A stretch of DNA of 64,000 nucleotides from Physcia stellaris. Lineage: Eukaryota; Ascomycota; Lecanoromycetes; Caliciales; Physciaceae. Each line of letters begins with the position of its first letter. Position 1 is the first letter of the stretch. A program made the position numbers and the translations under genes. The notes beneath the pieces were generated by a model. It saw nothing but the letters and a program-made list of their open reading frames with translations, had not been told where the DNA came from and made no database searches. Location: assembly GCA_018902385.1 (NCBI GenBank), contig JABSSW010000010.1:744001-808000 (forward strand), given 5' to 3'. Below, in pieces: positions 1 through 10,574 of this stretch.

Positions 1-237
1 GGCAATCTGCCGGTATTTGTTCAGTTTCATATATTGGGAAGGCAGAAGCTTGCGAGCACGCGGCGGGAAAGGCTCAATATGAAGATGACAGCGATGTTGG
101 ATCGCGTAAGTGTACTGAAATTGAGGCACAAAGTCCCACTGGGTCATCAACGGGAAGAGTGGCGACGATTCTTCATCCATGCCCTCGCGAAGGTCGAGTA
201 CTACACAACACAAGTAATAGGCTCCAGGATCTCTCAC

Positions 238-657
238 CTCGTTGGCGGTTTCAGTATAGGCTCAATAGCACATCTACCATCGGCTGAAAGTTGGTGAGTG
301 CGCCACATTGATCAACATGCATACATAGAACCTACAACTCAGATATCGCTTCGGAAGCCCAACGTCGTATATACCTCCATCTCCGCGTTCTCCAAAGTAA
401 AGCTGTGTGCCAACGGTCAAAGGGATAAAGCCCCAAGCTTGTAAGCAGCTACCCGGGTATAGGTTGTAGCCAAATCGTGGTCCGTCACAGCGATACTGGC
501 CCCTTGTAAGGATTGACGTCAAATTAGAGGTTTTCCATGAGTCACTGATACTCGAGGTATTTAACTTTTCGCCGGGCGCGATGGAGAGAGGGTATAGAGT
601 CGGCGATGAAAAGGTTTTGATCGCGAGGACCGTCAGGAGAAAGATTTGGAGCGACAT
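238..657 (-). CDS. small secreted protein, 3' part unresolved
   Basis: Start ATG at 657 opens a signal peptide (MSLQIFLLTVLAIKTFSS), followed by a short Cys-containing domain with SCLQAWGFIP, QLYFGERG and VGLPKRYLS. Exon 1 is 657..336. A 52-nt intron (335..284) restores the family-like continuation SSDGRCAIEP in exon 2, which can be read from 283 to a good donor (GTGAG) at 237. I could not find a third exon in phase, so the C-terminus is open; a different frame stays open from about 260 to the left edge. The layout resembles a common family of Pezizomycotina secreted proteins of unknown function. It is transcribed divergently from the secreted-protein gene at 1324. Confidence 0.55.
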
Positions 658-1323
658 CAGATACAATCATCGCACTCCTACGAAGAGCAAAAAGCAATTG
701 TCACCAAGCACGATAAAAGGTATTCCGGGATGTTAATGTCGGCACAGTGTACACCCGAGATTCATCGCTAGTATCCCTTGCACTGGTGTGGCATTTTGGT
801 TCTGAGTGGCACTTAGCCAATTGCACTTAGCTGACGACGAACTAAAGCGATGCTCGGAAATGTCCCCAGAGCGTTACGCTGCCGGAAATCTGTAATCGCG
901 AAATCTGAAGTGCCATCCTCCACCAGGGCATGGGATAATAATTATAGATCCATATCTAATGACCCGTTCTCGATTTCGACTAACATCCAGATCGACACAT
1001 GTGTCCTAGCTTACAATATGGCGGGCCATCGGAGAAAAGCTTCCTTGAGATCGACAGCAAATGATCCTCAGAGTGTCAAGCGCAATTTTTTTCTGCTTTC
1101 CACGTTCACCCGAATGGAAATTCCTTCATCTGATGCGACTTCCGCAATGGCGTGATTTGTTTGAGAGGCGCTTTGGCGATAACGCGCACCAAAGCCCGCT
1201 TGGAATCGCGGAAAACCCCTAATGATCAACAGCCAACCACGGCTTGATTCTACATTTCAACAAGATATATGACGGTATGTTGATGTGCTTCAGGGTCTCG
1301 AATATGCAAAATTAAGCTCTACG
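658..1323. other. intergenic, shared upstream region
   Basis: Lies between two divergently transcribed secreted-protein genes and must hold both promoters. I see no gene and no clear motif in it. Confidence 0.5.
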
Positions 1324-2089
1324 ATGTGGCGACAGAGTATTGCAGTCCTATACTCGATCTTCAATTGTAGCCTAGCGCTCACGAGCAGCAAGGACAATTT
1401 CACCACACCTTCGATACAGACTAGCGTAGCGGACCCACCTCCATTTAACTGCGTGGGACAGCAACAATGGACAAGGCCACTTCTTCGAGAATCAGATTGC
1501 TATGGAACTTTATTCCTCCTCCACCGGGTAGGAGAAGCTATGAAGAGCGGGCTTTACGAATTCTTAGCGACTGGGATCATTCCGACTCATACACAATTCA
1601 AACCCATACATACACCGATCAGACTCCGAACATGTGGGTTGCGAGGTGTTGCCTTAAAACTTTGCATGGCTGATACATCGACAGTATCCTGCACTTTGGT
1701 GGTCCAGATGGTCAGTGATGCTGGTCATATACCTGGAAAGGCACCTGGAGGACAAGAGTATGTATTTACAGACCTGGCATCTTTCAACGATATCGAAGAA
1801 GCCGCAGAAAGTGTCTTCCTTCGATGTGTAATGGGACAGGATTTAGCGGGATGGCACTCTGCAGGTAAGTCATCGGAAATTTTTGGCAGCTAAAGAGAGA
1901 GAGAGAGAGAGAAACGATGTGTTTCACTCCAATCTAACCAGCCTATCATATATAGGTCGGAGGCACGGAATAATTGTGTCATTTTGGGCCACGGGTTCCC
2001 AACAAGATGGACGGATACCCGAGCTGCTACATGACATGAATACGCTCGATGTGACCAACGTGAGCTCGCACTATCGCGCGACAGATTGA
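1324..2089 (+). CDS. small secreted protein (fungal family, unknown function)
   Basis: Exons 1324..1864 and 1956..2089; the joined frame is 224 residues. Start ATG 1324 was chosen because it places a signal peptide at the N-terminus (MWRQSIAVLYSIFNCSLALT). The 91-nt intron has donor GTAAGT, a TCTAACC branch site near 1934 and acceptor TATAG. The mature part has several Cys, a central YEFLATG segment, CTLVVQMVSD, a DLASFNDIEEAAESV helix and, across the junction, AGWHSAGRRHGIIVSFW. This order of elements matches a widespread family of uncharacterised secreted ascomycete proteins. No enzyme motif is visible. A role outside the cell is inferred from the signal peptide only. Confidence 0.75.
1894..1912. 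repeat. (GA)n microsatellite
   Basis: About nine AG/GA units inside the intron of the secreted-protein gene at 1324. Confidence 0.9.
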
Positions 2090-3016
2090 AATCGAAGAAA
2101 CTCTATCCTGAGCTACCTTCTGGTCTGTACTTCAGAAGGTTCAGCACTGTCAACCCAAGAGGAATTCATTTGGTTTCAGGTAGCTAGCCAATTTCTGGAG
2201 ATGATGAGTAAAAAGAGTCCACCCTTGACTCACTGTATTAAGAATGCATTTTGCGGATTCGAGCACTTCTAGGAAGAAAAGAGTGTTGATAGCGGAAATA
2301 TGTTAGACTTCTCTCTATCTGAATTAGTGGCATTCGAAGGTTCATGCCTCTCTCTGTCTGGCATATCTTGTACACATGACGCGCAATAATATATATGTAA
2401 GTAATTCAGACCTGTTTTTCACTGTCAAGACCCTTATACGTAACACAGAGCGCGCCAAGCTAACCTCGTACAACTCATCGTCAAACTTGAGTGAAAGCTC
2501 GCGTAGAAGCTCACGTATTTAGAAGCCGTCCCACTTCGACAAGGAATCATCTAGTGCATGAAACAATGCTGGATCTGTACGATGGGCGCCACCAATGTTA
2601 CGTTTCGAGATCGAGTGTTCCAACTGACTGCCTGTGGGTCAGCTAGCATATTTTCCAGCTATTCCGCGGATCCGTTATCAACTCATATTCAACATGGTAT
2701 AGGTACCACAGGACAGTGCAATGCTGGCATTGAGATTGCACAGAAACCAAAAACTCATACAACACGGAGCGCTTCAAGCTACACAACCCATGGGACGTGG
2801 TATGCGTCTCAGAGGCGCGTCGCAAACGGCTATACAAGATTGTCGTTCCGATCCAGAACTTTGACATCATGAGCGCTTAAATTGGATAAGCAATGCCGCA
2901 TACAAAGTAACAAATGTACCTGCGCGGTACCCGTCTCACTCGCTTGTCTTCTCTGGGCTGGTCCTTCATTTCTTTTTCGTCTCGCACCATTAGATACTTT
3001 GCAAACGCTAATCACA
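2090..3016. other. intergenic, no gene seen
   Basis: Only short spurious frames without family motifs. It holds the 3' end of the gene before and the promoter of the secreted protein at 3017. Confidence 0.5.
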
Positions 3017-3629
3017 ATGATTATTTGCAAGCTATTCAGTGTGCTGGTGTACTTACATTTGTCAGATCTTGTATTATCCAGTCCTGCTCCTTTCCCAGCG
3101 TCGAGTGTAGGAACTCTCGACCTCTTCCAACCAAATCTACAGCTCAACGTGTCCCTACCTGATGTTCTGGTCGCAGGGTAAGCTTCAAACGTGCAGCAAT
3201 CAAGGGCAAGAGATGGCAATCCTGATGTTGCTATCATTCAGGGCGCCCAATGATCAACGACCAGGCACTTACGTAGTCCCGCACGCCACCTTTCCCACCA
3301 CCCTCCAGATCGCTTGGCGATTTGGCAACCTCCCCCAACACGAGTTCAACCTCCTGATACTTCGGGCATTGAACACAGTAGTCGACATTGTCACCAAATT
3401 ACCTGTTGGGGACCAGTCGATCGATGGGGAGAAAATAACTTTCCGCTCCCCCGCATGCCACATTCAAGCCTGGAAAGAGACAAGATTCACTTATGGTGTT
3501 CTTGCAGGAGCACTCAGAGGTATCGGAGAATTGATGGCCACATGGGGCGCTGCTCCCGCCGAAATATACGTGCTTGTTGGCAAGGAACGAGTCGCCAGAA
3601 TTTATATCGAGCGAAAACGGAACCCTTGA
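3017..3629 (+). CDS. small secreted protein
   Basis: Exons 3017..3177 and 3242..3629; 182 residues. ATG 3017 gives a hydrophobic signal segment (IICKLFSVLVYLHLSDLVLS). A 64-nt intron joins VLVAG to APNDQRPGTYVV in correct phase. The second exon carries FRAPN.., LPQHEFNLLILRALN, ITFRSPACHIQAW and RFTYGVLAGALRGIGELM, ending with VGKERVARIYIERKRNP. This resembles fungal secreted proteins in which a short exposed beta domain is followed by a 'W.M/V L...GL' helix, but I cannot name a characterised relative. It is the third predicted secreted protein within 3.6 kb. Confidence 0.65.
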
Positions 3630-4481
3630 CAATACTACTATACTGGGAGTTCACATTTGAGACCAGGGATCGAAGTACTGGACATAAGTTCCATGCTAGG
3701 TCTATACGATTGGATTCAGAAATTCAAAAGCAGGCTGCCTCAAGTGACCTGTAAGCCGGTGTCTGAAAACCTCTCATAACAGTTTCATCATCTATTGTGA
3801 TAATCGATTTTAAAAATTGTTCAATTACATATCGAAAACGTGTTCGTGATGCCCAAATTACGGGTCGAAGCTAGCAGCTTTCGTTCTTGTACGTTGACTG
3901 AGTGCCCTTACATTTAGAAAAACAATGGTTGAGGATCTTCTCTTCAAAACTTAGCATTTACTCTCGATTCATTTCGATCCTCGGCAATCGATCCCAAATG
4001 CTCAGATCCATGATGGTTGGATGTTGATTTTGTATCAGGACAGCGAGCGATATCAGAATGCTTCCTTTTCAAATACCTTTACAACGGTTCTGCATGAAAT
4101 GCATGAAGGTCTTCTACTGACAGCAGGTCAGATACCTACCTAGAGTACATGATTCGTCCCCGTTCGCTGCTCATCTTCCAGCTAGCGACATAGAACAATG
4201 GTCACGTACATCTACAAGCCTTGGACGGTTTAGAACACACCAGATGCAATCTCATCTCCTCGGTTTAGAAGCAACAACACGTGGTATGCCCAGGACTAGA
4301 AATAAAACGTCCTGTTCTATAGGTCAGGTGATTTTCGTCGCACCACGTCAGTCCAACGCCCAGTGTACTGCTTCCAAGCAATTAATTTTTGCCCAAAGAT
4401 TCATTCGTACTAAGTACCAAATAGCGGTCGTACGAGGTGCTCATAAGGTCAGCTTCGTCCTGTATAACTCTGTGACAAGAG
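3630..4481. other. intergenic, no gene seen
   Basis: No frame with recognisable protein features on either strand. Confidence 0.5.
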
Positions 4482-4807
4482 TCAATTTTTGGCTGTCTGA
4501 TACTTCAACGCATCATTGAGTCCGTCAAGGAGCGCAGTGTATTTCGCATGAGCCAGACCAATCAGCCGATGAGCCTTCAACAGACTATTCCCTTCAGTCT
4601 CGCCGGATACATCCTCCATCCGCCGAAATTGGGATTTGCTAGACTCGAAGTGACTTTGAAGCAACGTCGCCTTGTACCAGAGGTCAGGTCACTAATACGC
4701 GGAATCCAGGGAAGTTGCACTTTATTGAGAAAAACTAGATCTTTACAGAATAGGTTGGTCAATGGTACTTTTTCGTTTTCAAGCACATCGAAGGTATTAC
4801 CTACCAA
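4482..4807 (-). pseudogene. frameshifted gene fragment, unidentified
   Basis: Two overlapping minus-strand frames read as one protein-like stretch. The upstream frame (from about 4807) runs VGNTFDVLENEK ... NKVQLPWIPRISDL. The downstream frame runs LWYKATLLQSHFESSKSQF ... AHRLIGLAHAKYTALLDGL to a stop at 4482. At the switch (about 4685-4695) the sequence contains GACCT twice in tandem; removing one copy joins the frames exactly. A likely acceptor (GATATAG) stands just before the upstream frame. I do not recognise the family; the helical, charged tail could belong to an NLR-like or regulatory protein. An unusual intron is the alternative to a frameshift. Confidence 0.4.
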
Positions 4808-5274
4808 CTATATCTAGGGAAGGAACTGCCATACAAGATTGGGATAGAGTAGCTACGACGTCGTGGTCGATTTGTATCGATGTAAGCGGATTATTCCATG
4901 GGTTAGTGCCAAAACTTTTGAAGAAGAAAAAACCACAATGCAAACACACAGACAAAAATAAAGCCAAGGAAAACAGGAGTTAGGAACTTCTATGATAGAT
5001 CCGAACCCCTTATACGTAGCAAAACCGCGGCCAAGAAGATCTCGACCTATTCTTCGATATCGACAAAATAATGACACGAAAGAGGTAGTGAAATAAGTGC
5101 TTATCATAGAATACAGTGAGCAAATTTCGGAAGAAGAAAGCCTTCGGCTTCAAGTCCATGTATTCTGACCTGAGTACCAGTCTTATCCTATCATGACCTT
5201 ATCCTATCCTGCTCTCCTGCCAATCCTTATTCCCGACCATCCCCTTCACTCCATCAGTCTCAAGCTCCAATCTC
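4808..5274. other. intergenic, no gene seen
   Basis: Includes a pyrimidine-rich stretch (5160-5300, many TCCC/TTCC). No gene supported. Confidence 0.4.
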
Positions 5275-5691
5275 TTACTTCCCATCCATCATTTCCTCAC
5301 CCCCCTCTCCCAGAAACAGCCCGTGCATAGCCACCGGCTTGCCAGTCGGCCCCGGCGGCGGCGGCGGTGGTGGCGGCGGCGGGTCCCCGCCCTTTTTCCC
5401 AAATACTCTATCTTGAAATAGCATCACGTGCTCCTCCTCCAAACCCCCACAACCCAGCCCATGGAGCCTCTGCCCGCCCTCAGCTTCTCGGCCTCCCGGA
5501 CCAAAGATGGTGGAAGGCGCGTTTACAATCTCAGGCTTGGGGCGGGGCCTGGGGTCGTTGGTTACGGGGGGACGAGGGAAGCTGGAAATGAGTTCTGGTT
5601 TGGTGGCGTGGTATTGAGGCGGGTTGCCGAGGGTCGGAGAGTCCGGGCGGGGGGTGCCGTCTGGTTTGGTAGGTTCGGAGGGAGGGTGGAT
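5275..5691 (-). other. proline-rich open frame, possible last exon
   Basis: A 138-codon minus-strand frame without an ATG near its start. Its translation is rich in proline and ends in an about ten-residue polyproline run encoded by the GGC/GGT repeat at 5353-5382, followed by GPTGKPVAMHGLFLGEGGEE and a TAA stop at 5275. Segments such as EEEHVMLFQDRVFGKKGG look protein-like. The block is GC-rich compared with its flanks, which can create long frames by chance, and the plus strand is open too (5428-5841). It may be the 3' exon of a gene I could not extend upstream. Confidence 0.25.
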
Positions 5692-6565
5692 TCACGGGTG
5701 TTGAGGGGGGAGTTCATTGCGGGTTCTGGTAAGATGATTTGGTTGGGATGGCTTCAAAGCTGGGGGTTCTGTGGTGTCTCCTTTTTGTCGGGATCGCTTG
5801 GAGAGGATAGTAGGATTGCAGTGTTCAGGGCTTTTATGTGATTCCTGATATTGAAGGCTGCTGTTTTTCTTGCAAACGCTGCCAGCTCATCGTGTTTGGT
5901 ACCAAACGCGTGTGAATGAGCTGTTGACCGTCATGTGAAGGGCCAGACGGAGCCGGAAACTCATCTCTAGACTTTTCAGTGAAATACATCATGAGCTCAC
6001 TTCTCACGGTTATGGAAAGCCACGGAACGGGCGTTTGTTGAGTATTTAGTTAAGATAAGAAATAGCTGCCCAAATTGACGAGCTCATTATCAACTTACGG
6101 CGAACTGCGTTAACAGTCAAGATAGTCAATTGTCTACCTCTCCTTTCACCGATCTCGATGAAGCTGTAGGATTCGCATTTGCACATATCCCATTCCTTGC
6201 CATCGCCTTGAAGAGTGCCATGGGTCATCTGCACGCTGACTTCTGTCGAGTGCTCTCTGCGTCTAGCCGACTTCGATTCTCCTGCCTAAGAATTTCTGAG
6301 AATTTCTAAGCGGCAAGAAGGCTGGTCATGTTATGGTCTTTCCTGGATGTACTCTAAAAGGTGATGCACAGACCGAAACTACACACACTTCGTCCAGAAA
6401 GGCATTTCCTCTATTTGCATAACCATCCAACGCCGCTTGCAGTGATACCGCGGTCCTGCCACCCACAATGTGAAGTGTATAGAATACAGCATTGGAAGAG
6501 TATTGACAGGCTCTCACCCTATTTCCAGTGCGTGAAGGATAGGAGAAAGCTCCCTAAGATGACTG
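5692..6565. other. no supported gene
   Basis: Only short frames; separates the proline-rich frame from an ankyrin-repeat relic. Confidence 0.4.
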
Positions 6566-7525
6566 TCAAGATTTCCGCACTTCTAATTTTTCAAGATCGG
6601 CTCCAAGATAATTCGCTAATGCTTCACATTCTCCATACCGTTTCTCGAATGAGTCATCAATGCCCCCTTTTGGGTGAGTATCGACGGCGTGATTGATGCT
6701 GTCCAGGGCAACTTTGATCTGTCGCTCTATCTCTACGAGAGCCTGCAATTCCGTTCAGGCTTGTATCGTGCGGCAACATCAGCCCCTCTCTCGAGTAAAT
6801 GGCGGACAGCTTGTTGATGACCAATGTTGACTGGTGAAGTGTAGTCATACCAAGACAGCTCATGGTTTAATATTCGCGCCTCCGTCCAGTAAGGCCTTGA
6901 CGACATTCTCAAAGTCATGAATGGAGGCGTAATGCAAGGACGTCATGCCATCGAAACGGGTAGTATCGACACCTGCTCCTTGCGCTAGCTACCAATCTTC
7001 CGCCGATGTAATTCATTCCAAGCACAGATGTTAAGCAGAGTCTGACAAGCTTCTGCATAGACTTCTAGGTCCAAAACCATCCAACCATAGTATGATCCAA
7101 TCATGCATTCGTAGTCCAGTCACTTGCATCACTTGTATGGTGTTTTCGAGTTTCTTCTTTAGCGCAAGGAGGCAAAGAATCCTTTCATTCCCTGCACATG
7201 TTAGGGAGCAAAAGGAGGTGGGAAATTGGTATCCTTTTCGCCAACACCAAGCTGAGAACAAGAGTCGTACCATCGCTCTCCTTGCCATTTTAGGTTTTTT
7301 TCTACGGTGAATATGATTTTAGGTATTCTTGAACTTCTCGGGCTTCTTGTCGAGGCATTGAATGCCTTTTTTACATGCATCAATATGTTCCGTGGTTTGC
7401 CATCTTGTCCACAGTCGAGCACAAGCTTCCTCGTGACATACTAAAGTGCACCCCAAGTTCTGTCGAGTAATATGACCGGCTGCCACATTCTCTGCACTTC
7501 GTCTTTGCATCCTTAGATGCCACAT
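6566..7525 (-). pseudogene. ankyrin-repeat gene, decayed
   Basis: Read on the minus strand, successive frames give ankyrin-like pieces: GMTSLHYASIHDFENVVKAL then LLDGGANIK (about 6960-6880), then in another frame NIGHQQAVRHLLERGADVAA (about 6840-6770), then a third frame with ALVEIERQIKVALDSINHAV to a TGA at 6566. At least two frame changes separate them and no introns with good borders fit. Further upstream (7525-7319) a Cys-bearing frame contains CHEEACARLWTRW and HIDACKKG, reminiscent of a MYND-type zinc finger, with a frame break before the repeats. Likely a degenerate MYND/ankyrin protein; the ankyrin part is firm, the MYND part tentative. Confidence 0.5.
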
Positions 7526-8021
7526 GGTAGTCCAAACAACCGTGGCTGCTTCACGGTATTTACGAGTAGGAGTTTTAGCAAGACTATGCTTTACAACTGT
7601 ATTGGGGAAAAGAAATTTAAGATGAAGAGCAACATTGGCCTATACGCATGAGATTCACTTCTGCTTACCGGACGAAAGTGGTTGTGCAAACATAGGCTAC
7701 ACACTGGTACAGATCAGAAAGCAAGACTGAGTCATGGCTGAGACCCTCATGATATGTCGACTTGAATACCGGCACGTAAACATGCATGTTGCTCGTATGC
7801 ATAAGGAAAATAAGGGATTGCAGCCGAATTGTCCTGAGGCCTTTGTCTCAGCTACCCAGACCCCTGGCTAGTCAAAAAGCTCGAGACAATGAGGCCTGAA
7901 GCTCTGGCCCCGGCGACCTAGAATCTAGGCTCATAAGCGGCCTGCGGCCCGAGCGAAGCATCCGAAACGCCCCCAAGAAACGCCAAGCTCGTACCAAGAA
8001 ATTCGTTAAGAAGCATATATC
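7526..8021. other. intergenic, upstream of the monooxygenase
   Basis: No gene seen; contains the presumptive promoter of the flavin monooxygenase gene. Confidence 0.4.
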
Positions 8022-9157
8022 ATGTCAGCTCATTCAATTACCATCGTAGGCGCTGGCTTGGCTGGACTGACACTTGGACGATGCTTGAGACGGCACGGTA
8101 TCAACGCCGTCATACTTGAGAAAGCATCGTCATCCCCTAGATATAATTACGGGATCACGCTCCATCCATGGGCCTACCGGCCGCTGCTCAAACTGCTGCA
8201 GAAGGACGAATTCGCATTTCGTGAAAAGGTGGCGATAGATGCGACGCTTCTTGATGGTACAGGGCGATTATCAGATGATGCGCTCGCGCAAGGGATAGAC
8301 GTGGGCCCAGAGTCCTTTCGCTGCCACCGGGGCAGACTGGAGAAGTGGCTGCAAGAAGAACTCGACATTCAATGGGAAGCCACCTTGGAAGATGTTGAGG
8401 CTACACCGCAGAACATCCTTCTGCACCTCAAAGGCAATGAGACACGCGAGACCGCAATACTGATAGGCACAGATGGTGTGCACTCGCAAGTCCGAAAATC
8501 CTTAGCACCCAACATCAAATTGCAAGTCCTACCATTCGTTGTCTTCAAGGTTAAGCGGCGGATGACGATGCCGGAATACGAGGATGTCCTTGGATCTGTC
8601 ATGAAAAACCGGACTGTTATCCAGTCTCTGCATCAGGATATATTGCTCGAGATCTCGATCAATGACATTTCCCTGAAGCACGTTGACATAAGCTACACTT
8701 ACTCTCGCCCAGTTCGCCCGGAAGATCCGCTACATAGACCGGACCGACCAAACTCTGGAGCGACAGAGATCCCAGAAGAGTTTTATACAGAACTGGACCA
8801 ACTTGAAGCGCTGCCGAAGCCCTTCGAAATTATATTCGACGCCTCAAAAGTCCGGAGAGACCGTGTCCTTCATTGGTTAATGCGAACTACATCGGGCACT
8901 CCCCACAGATCAAAGATCTGGCTAATCGAGGAGTCCTACTCATCGGAGACGCTATACATGCGATGCCCATCTTGGGAGGTGAAGGGGCGAATATAGCGAT
9001 GAAGGACGGCGTGGATCTTGCGGCACACCTCGCACGACATGGAACAAAGGGTCTGCATAACTTCGTAGAGGCGAAAATCCAAACGTGGAGAAAGGGCGTT
9101 GAGGATAGCGAAAAAAGGATCGCAGAGATGCACAGCCCTGTCAAAGCATCACTATGA
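8022..9157 (+). pseudogene. FAD-dependent monooxygenase with one frameshift
   Basis: ATG 8022 opens a Rossmann FAD site (IVGAGLAGLTLGRCLRRHG, then ILEKA). The DG motif GTDGVHSQVRKSL and the second FAD motif LIGDAIHAMPILGGEGAN follow, as in UbiH/salicylate-hydroxylase-like aromatic hydroxylases of about 380-400 residues. The first frame runs through RVLHWLMRTT; the family continuation IKDLANRGVLLIGDA is in a frame one nucleotide earlier. The frame must change between about 8884 and 8905, consistent with loss of one base. No intron borders fit there. All domains remain, so a recent inactivation or a sequence error is possible. Substrate unknown. Confidence 0.75.
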
Positions 9158-9389
9158 TCTGCAATGGTCTCTCTCATATTAAAGCCGTCTTGTTGCGTCG
9201 GAACATGAGGATTCCCCGACTCCAAGTTCCTAGGTGGGAGGTTCCAGAGCTTCCTCCAGTGATCTAGGTGTATAGTACGGGCGATCCGAGTCCCAACAAC
9301 TGACGACTGTCTGTGATCAATGTTTCATCCGTGCTCAGTGGAAACGCCGCGAACCGGGGTAAACCAAGTCTCCAGTCCGGCTTTTATCC

Positions 9390-10097
9390 CTATACTTCCT
9401 TCTCCTCCCCAACCTCAGGTTCCCAAGGCATCCCGTTCCAAAGCAACACCGACTCCTTTCCCCACCCTGCCCCCACCCGCACTCCAGCACCATACCGAAC
9501 CCCAACCCCCATCCCTTCGACCCCCAAAGCCCCAACCCTCTCATTCCAAAGCACCTGCCTCACAACCCCTCTCCCACCCTCCTCACCACAATCCTCAACA
9601 CAAACCCAAACCACCCCCGTCCGCGCCCTCCTCACCGCCTCCCTAACGCCCTTGGTAGCAGGCACCTTCCCACAAAGCACGCCCACAGCGCCCTCCCCCC
9701 TCCACCCCTCCCTCGCGCCCGCCTTGACCCCCTCCAACTCCCGTACCCATTCGGGACTCACCCTGTCGGCGTGCGCTTTGCACTGCACCAGCACGCGCAG
9801 CGGGTAGGGCAGACAGGGCAGCGACCAGGTGCCGAGGAGGTCGATGCCGGCGTCTGAGCGGCCGCCTGTGCGCGAGAGGGTGAAGCCTAGTCGGCGCAGG
9901 GTGGAGAGGCAGAGGTATTCGTAGTATGTTCCTGTGTAGATGGTGGAGGTGGGGGAGAGGGCGGTGGCGCGGGCGTGGGCGAGGAAGGTCGGGAGGGTGG
10001 TGTGGGTGGGTGGGGCGGTGGTTGAGGTTGTGCGGAGGGGAGGTTTGCGTTTTAGAGGGTGGAGGGGAGAGCGGCGGAGGAGGGGGAGGAGGGGCAT
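9390..10097 (-). CDS. RRG7: RRG7-like mitochondrial protein (restriction-endonuclease-like fold)
   Basis: Single exon of 235 codons, ATG at 10097. The core matches the DUF2034/RRG7 family (required for respiratory growth): YTGTYYEYLCLSTLRRLGF, then GGRSDAGIDLLGTW and LRVLVQCKAHADRVSPEWVR. The D of GID and the QCK lysine are the expected PD-(D/E)xK positions. The N-terminus (MPLLPLLRRSPLHPLKRKPP, about 45 residues before the domain) is basic and could be a mitochondrial presequence. The C-terminus is Gly/Val-rich and less conserved. The gene is very GC-rich, so long antisense frames exist. A final short exon cannot be excluded. Confidence 0.8.
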   Translation of the reverse strand: MPLLPLLRRSPLHPLKRKPPLRTTSTTAPPTHTTLPTFLAHARATALSPTSTIYTGTYYEYLCLSTLRRLGFTLSRTGGRSDAGIDLLGTWSLPCLPYPLRVLVQCKAHADRVSPEWVRELEGVKAGAREGWRGEGAVGVLCGKVPATKGVREAVRRARTGVVWVCVEDCGEEGGRGVVRQVLWNERVGALGVEGMGVGVRYGAGVRVGAGWGKESVLLWNGMPWEPEVGEEKEV

Positions 10098-10574
10098 GCG
10101 GAGGTGGGCAAGCTTCTATGAATGGAGAATACCACTGCGATCGTCGAGTTGTGATCACAATTCTTGTGCAGATTAAGTCGACCTCTCCAAAGCCTGCGAT
10201 GATGCGTGTGACCCTAACCCTTGCCCTCATTCTGATGCTTCAGGAAAGACAAGGACAGAGTGCATCCAGACCTTCAGATCTGGTAATAAATGATCGATGT
10301 GATTGTATTCATGATGATTCAACGCCTTCGTTACTTTCTATATATCAGGTATCAAACTAGGTCGGAATTTTTGTTCCAGGTTTAGACAACCCGTATCTTC
10401 CACTCATTATGGCAAGGAGCTGAGCACTTAAGGTACTCAGTAACAGATTACGTGTAGGGTCCCCAGTCATGCTGCCTGAAGACTCCAAATATCTACCTCA
10501 AAAACCATTGTATATGCTCGCTAAAACGCTCGATATGTTAAAATCGAATAGACGGACTGTGAAAATCAATGAGT
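10098..10574. other. intergenic, RRG7 upstream region
   Basis: Holds the RRG7 promoter and the 3' end of the MFS gene; no further gene seen. Confidence 0.5.

Noticed and set aside
9926-10360. Long plus-strand Gly/Arg-rich frames over RRG7
   Set aside because: Antisense shadows caused by the high GC content of the RRG7 gene; no family features.
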